Below are positions 16,033 to 26,342 of a DNA stretch of 64,000 bases, one piece after another (within the stretch, counting starts at the first letter, position 1; every line of letters begins with the position of its first letter). Source of the stretch: Methylotenera sp. (lineage in GTDB: Bacteria; Pseudomonadota; Gammaproteobacteria; Burkholderiales; Methylophilaceae); NCBI GenBank assembly GCA_021732405.1, contig JAKFVB010000002.1, positions 33,739 to 97,738 on the forward strand, read 5' to 3'. The position numbers and the translations under genes were made by a program. Under the pieces are notes generated by a model, which saw only the letters and a list, made by a program, of their open reading frames with translations, ran no database searches and was not told the DNA's origin.

Positions 16033-16897
16033 ACGCATCGATTTAGCTGATACTGGACATCCTGTCCAGTTGGCAGAGATTCTAACTCATCAATTAAAAG
16101 CTCAACTCCCCCAACTTCTACCGATCCTAATCGAGGACGTTGCTTTCGCTTGTGGCATTGAGGAAATCAAAGGCCTAAATACAGAAGGCTTCGAAGGAGG
16201 GTTAATCCAGAACGAAGAAAAAACAAGTGGCTACATACTGGTGAAGTCTACAAGCCGGGAAGATCGTCGTAGATTCACCATAGCCCATGAACTTGGACAT
16301 TTTTTAAATCCATATCATGTAGCCCCTGAAGGTGGACTCTGGTGCACCAAACAGGATCTTCGTGCTAGCGGACAATGGGATAATAGCAGGCTTGGAATTG
16401 AAGCGCAGGCCAATGAGTTTGCTGCTCACCTGTTAATGCCACCGACTCATCTAAAAACCATCTCTACATTATGGGGTAGCCCAGAAATACAAAACATTCT
16501 CAATCTTCAGCATCTGTGTAACGTAAGTAAAGAAGCCGCTTCAATCCGATATGTTGGTATGCACGGAGACTCTTGTGCCGTCGTTTTCACACATGAAACT
16601 AAGGTACGATATATCGTTTATGGTGGTGGCTTTCCGCGCATTTCAATAGAAAAAGGTCATTCTGTTGGACGGAAAACATTGACCCGCAACTATACTGGCC
16701 CAATTGGTAGCATCTCAGATCAAGAAGAATCCGACTCTCACCAATGGTTATTACCTAAAGATGCAAATCGGTGGAATTTATGGGAAGAGGTTCTGTTACA
16801 AACTGATTCATACCGTTTAACCCTACTTTTGGCAGAGGCCTCCAATCTGGATGAGGACGAAAAACTTATTGAGTCATGGACGCCTAAATTTCGTTAA
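16010..16897 (+). CDS. ImmA/IrrE-family metallopeptidase
   Basis: RRFTIAHELGHFLNPYH zinc motif; EAQANEFAAHLLMP; overlaps HTH gene by 23 nt. Confidence 0.85.
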   Translation: MRTSLIIERIDLADTGHPVQLAEILTHQLKAQLPQLLPILIEDVAFACGIEEIKGLNTEGFEGGLIQNEEKTSGYILVKSTSREDRRRFTIAHELGHFLNPYHVAPEGGLWCTKQDLRASGQWDNSRLGIEAQANEFAAHLLMPPTHLKTISTLWGSPEIQNILNLQHLCNVSKEAASIRYVGMHGDSCAVVFTHETKVRYIVYGGGFPRISIEKGHSVGRKTLTRNYTGPIGSISDQEESDSHQWLLPKDANRWNLWEEVLLQTDSYRLTLLLAEASNLDEDEKLIESWTPKFR

Positions 16898-17146
16898 TTC
16901 GTTAATCACAAAAAAAGATCGGCGCCGTAATCGGCCAGGGAAGCTTTTCATTCAGTGCGCATAGCACTAAATAATAACGTTATAAAAAAGTGTAGTAATA
17001 ACAATATTGTTACCGTTATTAAAAGTTACTATGCTTTAATGCAATGGTTTTTAATTCCAACACGTTTTATTCACTCAAAAATGATTTCGCGTTAGATTGT
17101 TACTTTTTCTGTTGCTAAAAATATAAGGGAATCATTAATTTAAATC

Positions 17147-19564
17147 CTATGAATTCTTACGTAACAAACGCAACCCATTAAAAACTACTATCAAACTTGC
17201 CCCCATATCCGCAAAAACCGCCATCCAGAGCGTTGCTATTCCCATGAAAGCAAGCAATAAAAACACCGCTTTTATACTCAAAGCGATAAAAATATTTTGT
17301 TTTAAAATGCCAGCAGCTTTTGTGCTTAACCTAATGAAGCGGGGAATTTTCCTTAAATCGTCATCCATCAGAGCAACATCCGCCGTTTCTAATGCGACAT
17401 CAGTTCCAGCTGCACCCATTGCGAATCCAATACTTGATTTAGCAAGCGCGGGTGCATCATTAATGCCATCCCCTACCATCCCAACGGTGCCGTATTTAAT
17501 CAACTCTTCATTAATAACAGCCAATTTATCTTCAGGTAACAAACCGCCTCGCGCATCATCTATACCAACATTTTTGGCAATTGCTTGTGCTGTAAGCTTA
17601 TTATCACCCGTCAACATTAAGGTTCTTACCCCTAATGCGTGCAATTCAATAATTGCTTGACGACTGGTTTCACGAAAGGTGTCTGCAACGGCAATTACTG
17701 CCAGCGGTGCAGTTTCACTACAAATCACAATGGCCGTTTTACCTTCAGCCTCTAATTTATTTAAGACAGCTTCAGTTTCAAGATTGCAGATGCCTAACTC
17801 TTCTACCAGACGATGATTTCCCAGATAAAACCACTGATTATCAATGCGACCCTTAACACCGCGCCCTGTAATCGCTTCAAAATCGGTAACTTCAACTAGC
17901 GCAATGTTATCTGGCAACGCATTCCAGTGCTTACTAACGGCAGTTGAAACAGGATGATCAGAACGCGCAGACAATGTTGCCGCCAAAGACAATGCAACTT
18001 TTTGTTCACCTTGCAAAACCACTATATCGGTGACAACTGGCTTACCTTCTGTAATTGTCCCCGTTTTATCTAATGCCAAAGATTTTAGCTTGCGGCCTTC
18101 TTCAAGATAAACGCCACCTTTAATCAAAATTCCAGCTCTAGCTGCTGCTGCCAAACCGCTCACGACTGTTACTGGTGTGGATAGTACCAACGCACACGGA
18201 CAAGCAATTACCAGTAAGACAAGCGCCTTATAAATCCACGGCATCCATGCCAGCCCAAACAGAAGAGGGGGCACAATTGCTATACCTAAGGCGATAATAA
18301 AAACGATAGGCGTATACACTTTGGCAAAGCTATCTACAAAGCGTTGTGTCGGTGCACGGCCGCCTTGAGCATCTTCCACTGCACGTATGATGCGTGATAA
18401 TGTTGAATCGCTCTGTAATGCAGTGATGCGATACTCAAAAGAACCCGTTTCATTAATAGTGCCCGCAAACACCTTATCGCCTATAGATTTAGCAACCGGT
18501 ATACTTTCACCGGTAATTGGCGCCTGATTCACTGCAGACTGCCCTTTTGTCAATTCCCCATCTAATGCAATCCTCTCACCAGGCGCTACACGAGCAATCA
18601 TTCCGATAGTAATTGATTCGGCCTTTAATTCTTTCCACGTCCCGTCAGGTTGTAAAACATTTGCCTTGTCAGGCGTCATTTCCATTAAGCCACGGATAGC
18701 GTTGCGCGCCCGATCTAGAGACAAGGCTTCAATCATCTCAGCCAAGGTAAATAACACCATGACCATCGCCGCCTCAGGCCATTGGCCAATTAAGACAGCA
18801 CCAGTTACTGCTATTGCCATCAATGCATTTATATTAAGGTTAAAGTTCTTTAATGCAATCCAACCCTTTTTATATGTACCTGTACCGCAGACTGCAATAG
18901 CAAAAACGGCTAACATTATTACAGGCCAAGATTTCTCCGAATTTCCAGTCCACACCATTACCTCGGCAAGAATGGCTGCAACACCGCCAAGACCTAATAG
19001 CCACCATTTTTTTTGTGAATTTGGACCGGGCTTACTATCTGACTGCTCTTGAATGGCTGTTGCGACCACCGGAATAGCATGCATATCAATATCAATTAGC
19101 GCTTGCAGGATGGCATCAGACTTCCCTATGGAATGGGTGACTGTTAGCTTGCGTTGCATCAGATTGAAATCTAAATTAGTGACACCTTCCATTGTGGAAA
19201 TTTTATTACGTATCAATGCTTCTTCGGTCGGGCAGTCCATATTATCGATTATAAAAATGTCTTGCGAACTAATGGAGGGTGACTTAAGAGCGTTTTCCAC
19301 GACAGGCTCCATATCAAGTGCTGCAACAGCAGCAATAATTGGTTCAGGGTCCTGTAAATGGTGTTTTACCGTCAGTTTTCGTTGTATTAAGTTGAAATCT
19401 AAACTTTCAACGCCTTTCATATTTTCAAGTTTTTTGCGTATTAAAGATTCCTCAGTCGGACAATCCATTTTTTCGATATGCAGGACTAACGTACTGAGAA
19501 AATCTTTTGTTGATGCCTCAGGTTTACTTAGTACGGGGGAATTCAAACTGTTATTTTCACTCAT
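17147..19564 (-). CDS. cadA: heavy-metal P1B-type ATPase, Zn/Cd/Pb class, with two N-terminal HMA domains
   Basis: [29 protein letters not shown]; two MDCPTEE HMA domains. Confidence 0.9.
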   Translation of the reverse strand: MSENNSLNSPVLSKPEASTKDFLSTLVLHIEKMDCPTEESLIRKKLENMKGVESLDFNLIQRKLTVKHHLQDPEPIIAAVAALDMEPVVENALKSPSISSQDIFIIDNMDCPTEEALIRNKISTMEGVTNLDFNLMQRKLTVTHSIGKSDAILQALIDIDMHAIPVVATAIQEQSDSKPGPNSQKKWWLLGLGGVAAILAEVMVWTGNSEKSWPVIMLAVFAIAVCGTGTYKKGWIALKNFNLNINALMAIAVTGAVLIGQWPEAAMVMVLFTLAEMIEALSLDRARNAIRGLMEMTPDKANVLQPDGTWKELKAESITIGMIARVAPGERIALDGELTKGQSAVNQAPITGESIPVAKSIGDKVFAGTINETGSFEYRITALQSDSTLSRIIRAVEDAQGGRAPTQRFVDSFAKVYTPIVFIIALGIAIVPPLLFGLAWMPWIYKALVLLVIACPCALVLSTPVTVVSGLAAAARAGILIKGGVYLEEGRKLKSLALDKTGTITEGKPVVTDIVVLQGEQKVALSLAATLSARSDHPVSTAVSKHWNALPDNIALVEVTDFEAITGRGVKGRIDNQWFYLGNHRLVEELGICNLETEAVLNKLEAEGKTAIVICSETAPLAVIAVADTFRETSRQAIIELHALGVRTLMLTGDNKLTAQAIAKNVGIDDARGGLLPEDKLAVINEELIKYGTVGMVGDGINDAPALAKSSIGFAMGAAGTDVALETADVALMDDDLRKIPRFIRLSTKAAGILKQNIFIALSIKAVFLLLAFMGIATLWMAVFADMGASLIVVFNGLRLLRKNS

Positions 19565-22500
19565 AAGATTTCTCCTGCCATATTTTTTGAATTGGGCTTA
19601 GTTTTGGGCTGATTAACTAGTCTGAATAGCATGGGCAGAACCAGCAATGTCAGAATAGTAGATGACAAAATACCGCCAATCACTACAGTAGCCAGCGGCC
19701 GCTGAACTTCAGCCCCAGTGCCAGTTGCAATAGCCATGGGTAAAAAGCCTAGAGATGCCACTAATGCGGTAATTAATATTGGTCGCAATCGATTCATACT
19801 GCCTTCTTGAATTGCTATATCCAGTGGTTTGCCTTCAGCGATAAGGCCTTTGATGAAGGTAATCATCACCAATCCATTTAAAACTGCAACACCAGATAGA
19901 GCGATAAATCCAACACCAGCAGATATCGAAAGCGGGATGCCTCGTAAATATAAAGCAAGTACACCGCCCGTTAAGGCAAATGGAATCCCTGTAAAAACTA
20001 TTAACCCATCTTTCAGATTATTGAACATCATATAGAGCAATATGAATACAAGAAGCAGGGATATGGGTACTACAATCTGTAAGCGTTGGCTAGCCGATTG
20101 AAGTTGCTCAAAAGTACCGCCCCAGTTAATCCAATAACCAGCAGGAATTTTTACTTGCTCTTGAATACGTTGCTGCGCTTCTGCAACATAGGAGCCAATA
20201 TCACGATCACGCACGTTTGCCGTTACCACTACGTTTCGTTTACCATTTTCACGGCTGAATTGATTTGGCCCAGGCGCAATGTCAATTGACGCTACCTCAC
20301 CGAGCTGTAAATAAACAGGGGTGCCACTATCATTGGCTATTTTGATCGGTAACCGTTTAAAGCTCTCCATGTCGGTCCTCAATTCTTCTGGCAGCCTTAC
20401 TACAATGTCAAACCTCCGGTCGCCTTGAAAAACCTTTCCCGTTTCTTTGCCATTCATTGCAGTAGCCACAGCATCTTGAACCTGCGACACATTGACCCCA
20501 AGTCTAGCTATCTTTTGCCGGTCAATATTGACTGTAAGTATTGGTAAACCAGTAGTTTGCTCAACCTTGATGTCTTCTCCGCCCTGAATGTTGGACAACA
20601 CTTCAGAAATTTCTTTGGCTGATTTATTCATTATTTCCATATCATCACCAAAGATTTTTACTGCTACATCACTACGCACGCCTGAAATTAATTCATTAAA
20701 CCGCATTTGAATGGGCTGGGTGAATTCATAGTTATTACCTGGAACCTTGTTAACTGCCTTTTGAATTTGCGCTGTTAGTTCATTTTTACTTAAATTAGGA
20801 TTAGGCCATTCTGATTTTGGTTTAAGCATGATGAAGTTATCGGCCACATTGGGTGGCATAGGGTCAGAGGCAATTTCCGCTGTTCCGATTTTGGCAAAAA
20901 CTGTTTGAACCTGAGGGAACGATTTGATTGTATGCTCAAGCTCTTTTTGCATTTCTACCGCCTGAGAAAGGCTGGTGCCTGGTATTCGTAACGCATGCAA
21001 GGTGATATCACCTTCATTCAAGCTAGGCACGAATTCACTGCCCATTCGTGTGGTTAATAAACCACTAAGCACTACTGTGGCAATTGCAATCGTTAGTATC
21101 AGGGCCTTGTTGTCCATTACTTTTTTGTAAATTGGCTCATAACCCCTTTTGGCTAAACGGATCAGCAACTGCTCTTTTTCATCTATTTTCCCATTGATAA
21201 AAACCGCAACGGCAGCTGGAATAAACGTGACAGAAAATAACATGGCGCCGACTAGTGCTATCACTACAGTTAGAGCCATTGGGTGAAACATTTTGCCTTC
21301 CACTCCTGTTAAGGCAAAAATTGGCAGGTAGACGACCATGATGATAAGTTGACCGTAAATGAGCGGCTTTCTCGCTTCTTTAGCCGCTTCAAACACTTCT
21401 GAAAAACGCTCTGAACGTGTCAAGGGCCGGCCTATTACGGATTGCGCATGCGCAAGTCTTCGCATACAGTTTTCTACAATCACAACGGCACCATCAATGA
21501 TAATGCCGAAATCTAGTGCGCCTAAACTCATCAGGTTTGCACTGACTTTTGCTGTGGCCATTCCCGTAAAGGTAAAAAGCATGGACAACGGAATGACCAA
21601 CATGGTGATAATGGCCGCGCGAAAATTACCCAAGAAAATAAACAGGATGGCAATGACTAAAAGCGCGCCCTCTAGTAGGTTTTTCTTAACGGTATTAATG
21701 GCTTTATCAATTAATATCGTTCGGTCGTAAACAGTATTTGCAACTATTCCAGCAGGTAAGGATTTATTGATCTCTGCCAGCTTCCTTTCTACTGCAGCGG
21801 ATACGGTACGGCTATTTTCACCCATCAGCATAAAGACGGTGCCTAATACTACTTCTTGGCTATTTTCGGTGGCGGCTCCGTTTCGGGCCTCCTTGCCAAT
21901 CATCACTTCTGCCACGTCTGAAACACGAATGGGTACTTCATTTTTTGCACTAATTACAATATTGCTAATGTCGACCATGTCTTTGACTTGACCTGGCACG
22001 CGAATCAAATATTGTTCACCAGATTTTTCAATAAACCCCGCCCCCATGTTGGCATTGTTATTCTCTAGTGCTGTCACCAGATCATCAATTGATAACCCTC
22101 TTGCAGTCAATTTTTCAGCGGAAGGCGCGACTTGATACTGTTTAACATAGCCGCCAATCGTATTGATCTCATTAACACCAGGAACATTGCGCAACTGGGG
22201 TTTTATAATCCAGTCTTGCACTTCCCTTAAATCCATCGGAGTGTAAGGTGTTTTATCCGCTTTCAAAGCGCCTTCTTTAGCCTCTACCGTCCACATGAAG
22301 ATTTCACCTAGGCCTGTAGAAGTAGGCCCCATCTCTGGCAGGATTCCTTGTGGCAGCTGGTCTTTAGCTTGTTGAATCCGTTCATTGACTAACTGTCTAG
22401 CAAAGAAAATATCCGTACCTTCCTCAAAAATGACCGTCACCTGAGAAAGGCCGTAGCGAGAAATAGATCTGGTTTGTTCTAATCTAGGCAAACCTGCCAT

Positions 22501-22716
22501 CACTGTTTCTATCGGGTACGTGATCCGCTGCTCTGTCTCTAAAGGGGCATAGCCAGGCGCAGAAGTGTTGATTTGAACTTGTATATTGGTAATATCCGGT
22601 ACTGCATCAATCGGTAGTTTTTGGTAACTAAAGATGCCTAATACAGCTATTGCTAAAACCATTATTAAGGTTAACCATCTTTGGTCAATTGCAAATCGAA
22701 TAATTTTCTCAAACAT
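19561..22716 (-). CDS. czcA: CzcA-family heavy-metal efflux RND transporter
   Basis: Full-length HME-RND (KLPIDAVPDITNIQVQINT, DFGIIIDGAVVIVENC). Confidence 0.9.
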   Translation of the reverse strand: MFEKIIRFAIDQRWLTLIMVLAIAVLGIFSYQKLPIDAVPDITNIQVQINTSAPGYAPLETEQRITYPIETVMAGLPRLEQTRSISRYGLSQVTVIFEEGTDIFFARQLVNERIQQAKDQLPQGILPEMGPTSTGLGEIFMWTVEAKEGALKADKTPYTPMDLREVQDWIIKPQLRNVPGVNEINTIGGYVKQYQVAPSAEKLTARGLSIDDLVTALENNNANMGAGFIEKSGEQYLIRVPGQVKDMVDISNIVISAKNEVPIRVSDVAEVMIGKEARNGAATENSQEVVLGTVFMLMGENSRTVSAAVERKLAEINKSLPAGIVANTVYDRTILIDKAINTVKKNLLEGALLVIAILFIFLGNFRAAIITMLVIPLSMLFTFTGMATAKVSANLMSLGALDFGIIIDGAVVIVENCMRRLAHAQSVIGRPLTRSERFSEVFEAAKEARKPLIYGQLIIMVVYLPIFALTGVEGKMFHPMALTVVIALVGAMLFSVTFIPAAVAVFINGKIDEKEQLLIRLAKRGYEPIYKKVMDNKALILTIAIATVVLSGLLTTRMGSEFVPSLNEGDITLHALRIPGTSLSQAVEMQKELEHTIKSFPQVQTVFAKIGTAEIASDPMPPNVADNFIMLKPKSEWPNPNLSKNELTAQIQKAVNKVPGNNYEFTQPIQMRFNELISGVRSDVAVKIFGDDMEIMNKSAKEISEVLSNIQGGEDIKVEQTTGLPILTVNIDRQKIARLGVNVSQVQDAVATAMNGKETGKVFQGDRRFDIVVRLPEELRTDMESFKRLPIKIANDSGTPVYLQLGEVASIDIAPGPNQFSRENGKRNVVVTANVRDRDIGSYVAEAQQRIQEQVKIPAGYWINWGGTFEQLQSASQRLQIVVPISLLLVFILLYMMFNNLKDGLIVFTGIPFALTGGVLALYLRGIPLSISAGVGFIALSGVAVLNGLVMITFIKGLIAEGKPLDIAIQEGSMNRLRPILITALVASLGFLPMAIATGTGAEVQRPLATVVIGGILSSTILTLLVLPMLFRLVNQPKTKPNSKNMAGEIL

Positions 22717-22760
22717 TGGAAAGCTCCTTCAGATTTAGAGCAGATTCAAGAATTAATGAT

Positions 22761-24359
22761 TTAATGATCATGACTTGCTCCTGCTTTACCAATGTCTGCT
22801 TTTACCAAGAAGCTGTTACCTGCTGCATATTTTTCCCCAGCGTTTAAACCTTCTAAAACCTCAGCATATTTTTCATCCTGCCGACCAAGCTTGACCGGTC
22901 TAGCTTCAAAATAAGTGCCATAGCGGCCAAATACAACTGTCTCTTCATTCAGATTTTGAATGCCTTCAACTGAAATCGCCAATGGCACATTCACCTCATT
23001 TGAAGTGAGTTCAATATTGACAGGCAGGCCCGGCATCCAGGTTCTATCAGGGTTGTTTAGCACCACTCTCGCCATCGCTGTCCTAGATTGCTCCCCAACC
23101 AATGAGCCTACGTAGACTATGCTGCCAACAGCTTGCGCATCAAAGGCACTCGCTTTGACGGTGACTTGTTGACCCGATTTAACAGTGTTGATATCTTTGG
23201 CATAAATAATCAATTCGGCCCAGACTGTCGACAAGTCAGACACTTCAAATAAGCTGTCTATTTCACTTACTACCTGTCCTTGACTGACCTTTTTTGAAGT
23301 GACGACCCCGTCAATTGGTGAACGGATGTCATAACGCGTCTGACCAGCTCCGCTGGGACTAGCACCTAGCGCGCCTAATTTTTGCTGTACTCTACTAAGG
23401 TTAATCTCTGCTTCTTGCAAATCATGTTGCGCCTGAAGGTAATCTTGTTGAGCAGAGATTTTTTCTTCCCAAAGCTGCTTCTCACGGGAATAGGTTGTGC
23501 GTGCTAGCCCAACTCTTTTCTGTGCAGCCAATAAATCATTACGGATTTCTGCAATCAGTTGACTAGAAACTGTCGCAAGCACTTGCCCCTTACGAACTTT
23601 ATCGCCTGCATTTGCATTAACCTTTTCAATAATGCCTCCTACTCTGGAAACAATTTGCACACTTTTATCAGCATTCAGCTTGATTTCACCTTGAAGTTTC
23701 AAAATGCTTTTAATTTTCGCAGGGCCTGCTGTCAGTACTTCAACAGAATTCAACGTCAGCTGTTTATCCGACATTGATATCCTTCCCTCAACTTGACTGT
23801 AAGAGAAGCTATAACTTTTGCCGTTATATTGTGAATTAAGATGCACATCAAAAGAATGTGGCTCTTCTACGGGTTCCGCACTTTTCAGATAATCTTTTTC
23901 TTTAGAAAAATTAAAAGTTTCGGGCTTTCTTCCTAAACGTTCTATGTTGACACTCACTTTAGATGAAGCCGGTTCCAAAGGCTTATCATCCAAATATGTA
24001 TAAATTCTGAACTCTGGAGTTGTATCATCTTCAAAAATAGCGATTTCTACACCATAGTTATCTTTCACAAACAATTTACCGCCATGTGGCCCTTTTAAAG
24101 CCTCCTGCGGCTGCACTGCATGCTGTTTTTCATGATCTTCTAAGGCTTTTTTATCTGAACCTGGCGATTTTTCAGGCATTCCCTCCTTATTTTCTGAGTG
24201 TGCTTCACCTTCAGAATGCACTTCATGTTCTTCAGTCATCGCTTTGGGCTTTTCGGCTTTTAATATCAACCCGCCTAATACAATGCTTATGATGATGACC
24301 AAAAAAATGGCAAGCATTTGCCCAGTTTTTTTGCTGGTTTTATTAGAATTTGAACTCAT
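22761..24359 (-). CDS. czcB: CzcB-family periplasmic adaptor
   Basis: Membrane-fusion lipoyl/hairpin features (VGGIIEKVNANAGDKVRKGQVLATV); His-rich N-terminus; operon context. Confidence 0.85.
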   Translation of the reverse strand: MSSNSNKTSKKTGQMLAIFLVIIISIVLGGLILKAEKPKAMTEEHEVHSEGEAHSENKEGMPEKSPGSDKKALEDHEKQHAVQPQEALKGPHGGKLFVKDNYGVEIAIFEDDTTPEFRIYTYLDDKPLEPASSKVSVNIERLGRKPETFNFSKEKDYLKSAEPVEEPHSFDVHLNSQYNGKSYSFSYSQVEGRISMSDKQLTLNSVEVLTAGPAKIKSILKLQGEIKLNADKSVQIVSRVGGIIEKVNANAGDKVRKGQVLATVSSQLIAEIRNDLLAAQKRVGLARTTYSREKQLWEEKISAQQDYLQAQHDLQEAEINLSRVQQKLGALGASPSGAGQTRYDIRSPIDGVVTSKKVSQGQVVSEIDSLFEVSDLSTVWAELIIYAKDINTVKSGQQVTVKASAFDAQAVGSIVYVGSLVGEQSRTAMARVVLNNPDRTWMPGLPVNIELTSNEVNVPLAISVEGIQNLNEETVVFGRYGTYFEARPVKLGRQDEKYAEVLEGLNAGEKYAAGNSFLVKADIGKAGASHDH

Positions 24360-24371
24360 GATTATTTATCC

Positions 24372-25637
24372 TTAAGGCTTAGTAACTTGATGCTCTATCA
24401 CCGCACCGAGTGTGCGTTCAATCTCAGCAATAGATTGATGAGCTTCTAAAAGTGCATTGATATATTGCGATTTGGTTTGATATAACGTGCGCTGAGCATC
24501 TAATACATCTAAAAAATTAAACTTGCCTAAACTAAAGCCTCTATTGGCTGCATCAAAAGCGCTTTGAGCATTGGGAAGAATGTCATTTTGAAGTGAGAGG
24601 GTTGCTTGTCTGGCTGAGGATAGCCTTTCATATTGTGTAGCCAAGTTCGTTTGAATTCTGTTTTTAATCGCAACCAGTTCATCCTCTGCTTTTAACTTGC
24701 GGCTGACAGCCTCTTGAACATTACCCTGATTGCGATCAAAGACTGGAATTGGAATGGATAAGCCCAGTAGTGCCTGATTGAGTCCGACTTCTTGGTTATT
24801 TACCACGCCAGCACTAACAGTGATGTTAGGTACCGCTCTGCTGCGCTCAACTTTAGTCATTGCATCGCGTGCACTGATTTCGATTTTAGCTAATTTAACA
24901 GATGGTGAACCGTCAATTAACCCTTGCAACTCAATAAGCGGACTGACTTCAGGAATACTAGTAACTTCACCAGCAGCGTGTTTAAAGCTCGGTTCGCTAT
25001 CACCCCATAAGGCACTCAAACGTTTGCGGCTATTATTTAATTGCGTCGTTGCTTGAATTAATTCTAATTTTACTGATGACGCAGCAATAGCTGATTTTGT
25101 TTGTTCTACGGGTGAACTTTTCCCTGCTTTAACACGTTTTGAGGCGACGTCTAGGGCCGATTGGGCGACTTGATTTGAAGATTCGGCCAGGATTGTTCGT
25201 TCCTGTGCTATTAATACTTCATAAAAAGCTAACACCACACTGGCATGAATTTCAGCTTGTTTGGTTTGCAGTTCTGCATCTGCTTTATTGTACAAAGCAT
25301 CCGCTACACCCATTCTAGCTGTGCGTTTATTTCCTAACTCAATCTCTTGATTTAATTGAAGGTAAATTTGACGTGTATCACTGCGGGTGTCTTGAATAGA
25401 TGTAGAGACAAATGGGTTCAAACGGGTTGCTGCCTGAACTTTTGTACCTATCAGGGCTTCTCGCTCACGGATTGCAACTGCAATATCAGGATTTGCTTTT
25501 AATGCTAGATCAAGCGAATCTGAAAGTGTAAGTTCTCCTGAGCTCTGCCGGGCAGCCTCTTGTTGGTCAGCGTTATTGGCCGCATACAACGAAGGTGATA
25601 ATAAAATAAGTGATAAAAACAAATAGCAAAAATGCAT
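24372..25637 (-). CDS. czcC: CzcC-family outer membrane factor
   Basis: TolC-family protein (GELTLSDSLDLALKANPDIAVA; NRGFSLGKFNFLDVLDAQRTLYQTK). Confidence 0.85.
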   Translation of the reverse strand: MHFCYLFLSLILLSPSLYAANNADQQEAARQSSGELTLSDSLDLALKANPDIAVAIREREALIGTKVQAATRLNPFVSTSIQDTRSDTRQIYLQLNQEIELGNKRTARMGVADALYNKADAELQTKQAEIHASVVLAFYEVLIAQERTILAESSNQVAQSALDVASKRVKAGKSSPVEQTKSAIAASSVKLELIQATTQLNNSRKRLSALWGDSEPSFKHAAGEVTSIPEVSPLIELQGLIDGSPSVKLAKIEISARDAMTKVERSRAVPNITVSAGVVNNQEVGLNQALLGLSIPIPVFDRNQGNVQEAVSRKLKAEDELVAIKNRIQTNLATQYERLSSARQATLSLQNDILPNAQSAFDAANRGFSLGKFNFLDVLDAQRTLYQTKSQYINALLEAHQSIAEIERTLGAVIEHQVTKP

Positions 25638-25722
25638 AGAATTCTCCTAAAAAAGGTAAGAATTCAGCGAGAAAACGCTATTTGCTAAAAGAAATTAGAT
25701 ATTAAGACAAAATCTCGCTGAA

Positions 25723-26088
25723 TTAAACGGCGAGATTCCAATTGGGTCGTTCAGGTTTCAACGGGATTATTTCTGGATAACTATAATAAATATCAATCCT
25801 TACAGCAGGCTCGATATATGCCTCAAAAGCTGTCAAGTTATTAGTCATATATTTTATGCTGCCAAGGTGACAGTAAGGGCAATCGTTACCAACATTAGTC
25901 TTTGAACTATCGGCCAAATACTCACTGCTTACATTTTTACTATCCGCTTCTTGTACATCATGTTTTGGTGATTGTTGCCCGACCTGCCTAACCTTTAAAG
26001 TTGTTTCCTGCTGGCAGTATTGAGCAGCAACAGCCCATATTGATTGCAACATAAAAATAAAAAGTATAGCTTTGAATAAATTTTTCAC
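25723..26088 (-). CDS. CzcI-like small periplasmic protein
   Basis: Signal peptide, CPYCH motif, C-terminal RPNW; first gene ahead of czcC. Confidence 0.6.
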   Translation of the reverse strand: MKNLFKAILFIFMLQSIWAVAAQYCQQETTLKVRQVGQQSPKHDVQEADSKNVSSEYLADSSKTNVGNDCPYCHLGSIKYMTNNLTAFEAYIEPAVRIDIYYSYPEIIPLKPERPNWNLAV

Positions 26089-26342
26089 AATATTACTCTA
26101 TCACGATGTATCGTGGTCCACAAATAATTCTAAAATAATTTATTCTACAGCCAGCCCCAATTCTAATGGAAGCAAGATTTGTTGGCTTTGTCAGTTACGT
26201 ACAACGCCTTACGGCTTTTGAAGTTTTGCACTGTTGAGATCAAGTATAAAGCCCCAGATTAAAAGCCGAGTAGCCTGAAGCTTCCTGTCAATCAGTCGGG
26301 TTTTTAAACCTCGACAATTTGAAGGGAACTGCATACACTCAA

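Noticed and set aside
16999-17012. Perfect palindrome TAACAATATTGTTA
   Set aside because: AT-rich, located between convergent genes with no promoter context; short palindromes of this composition are expected by chance here.
17244-19601. Plus-strand ORFs (17244..17660, 17653..17856, 18666..19052, 19053..19601)
   Set aside because: Fully antisense to the well-supported cadA gene; translations lack recognisable motifs and mirror the codon structure of the opposite strand. The same reasoning applies to antisense ORFs inside czcA, copA genes, the sulfatases and the second RND gene.
26116-26342. Possible IS or gene remnant between czcI and mntP
   Set aside because: No intact ORF, terminal inverted repeats or target duplication visible.
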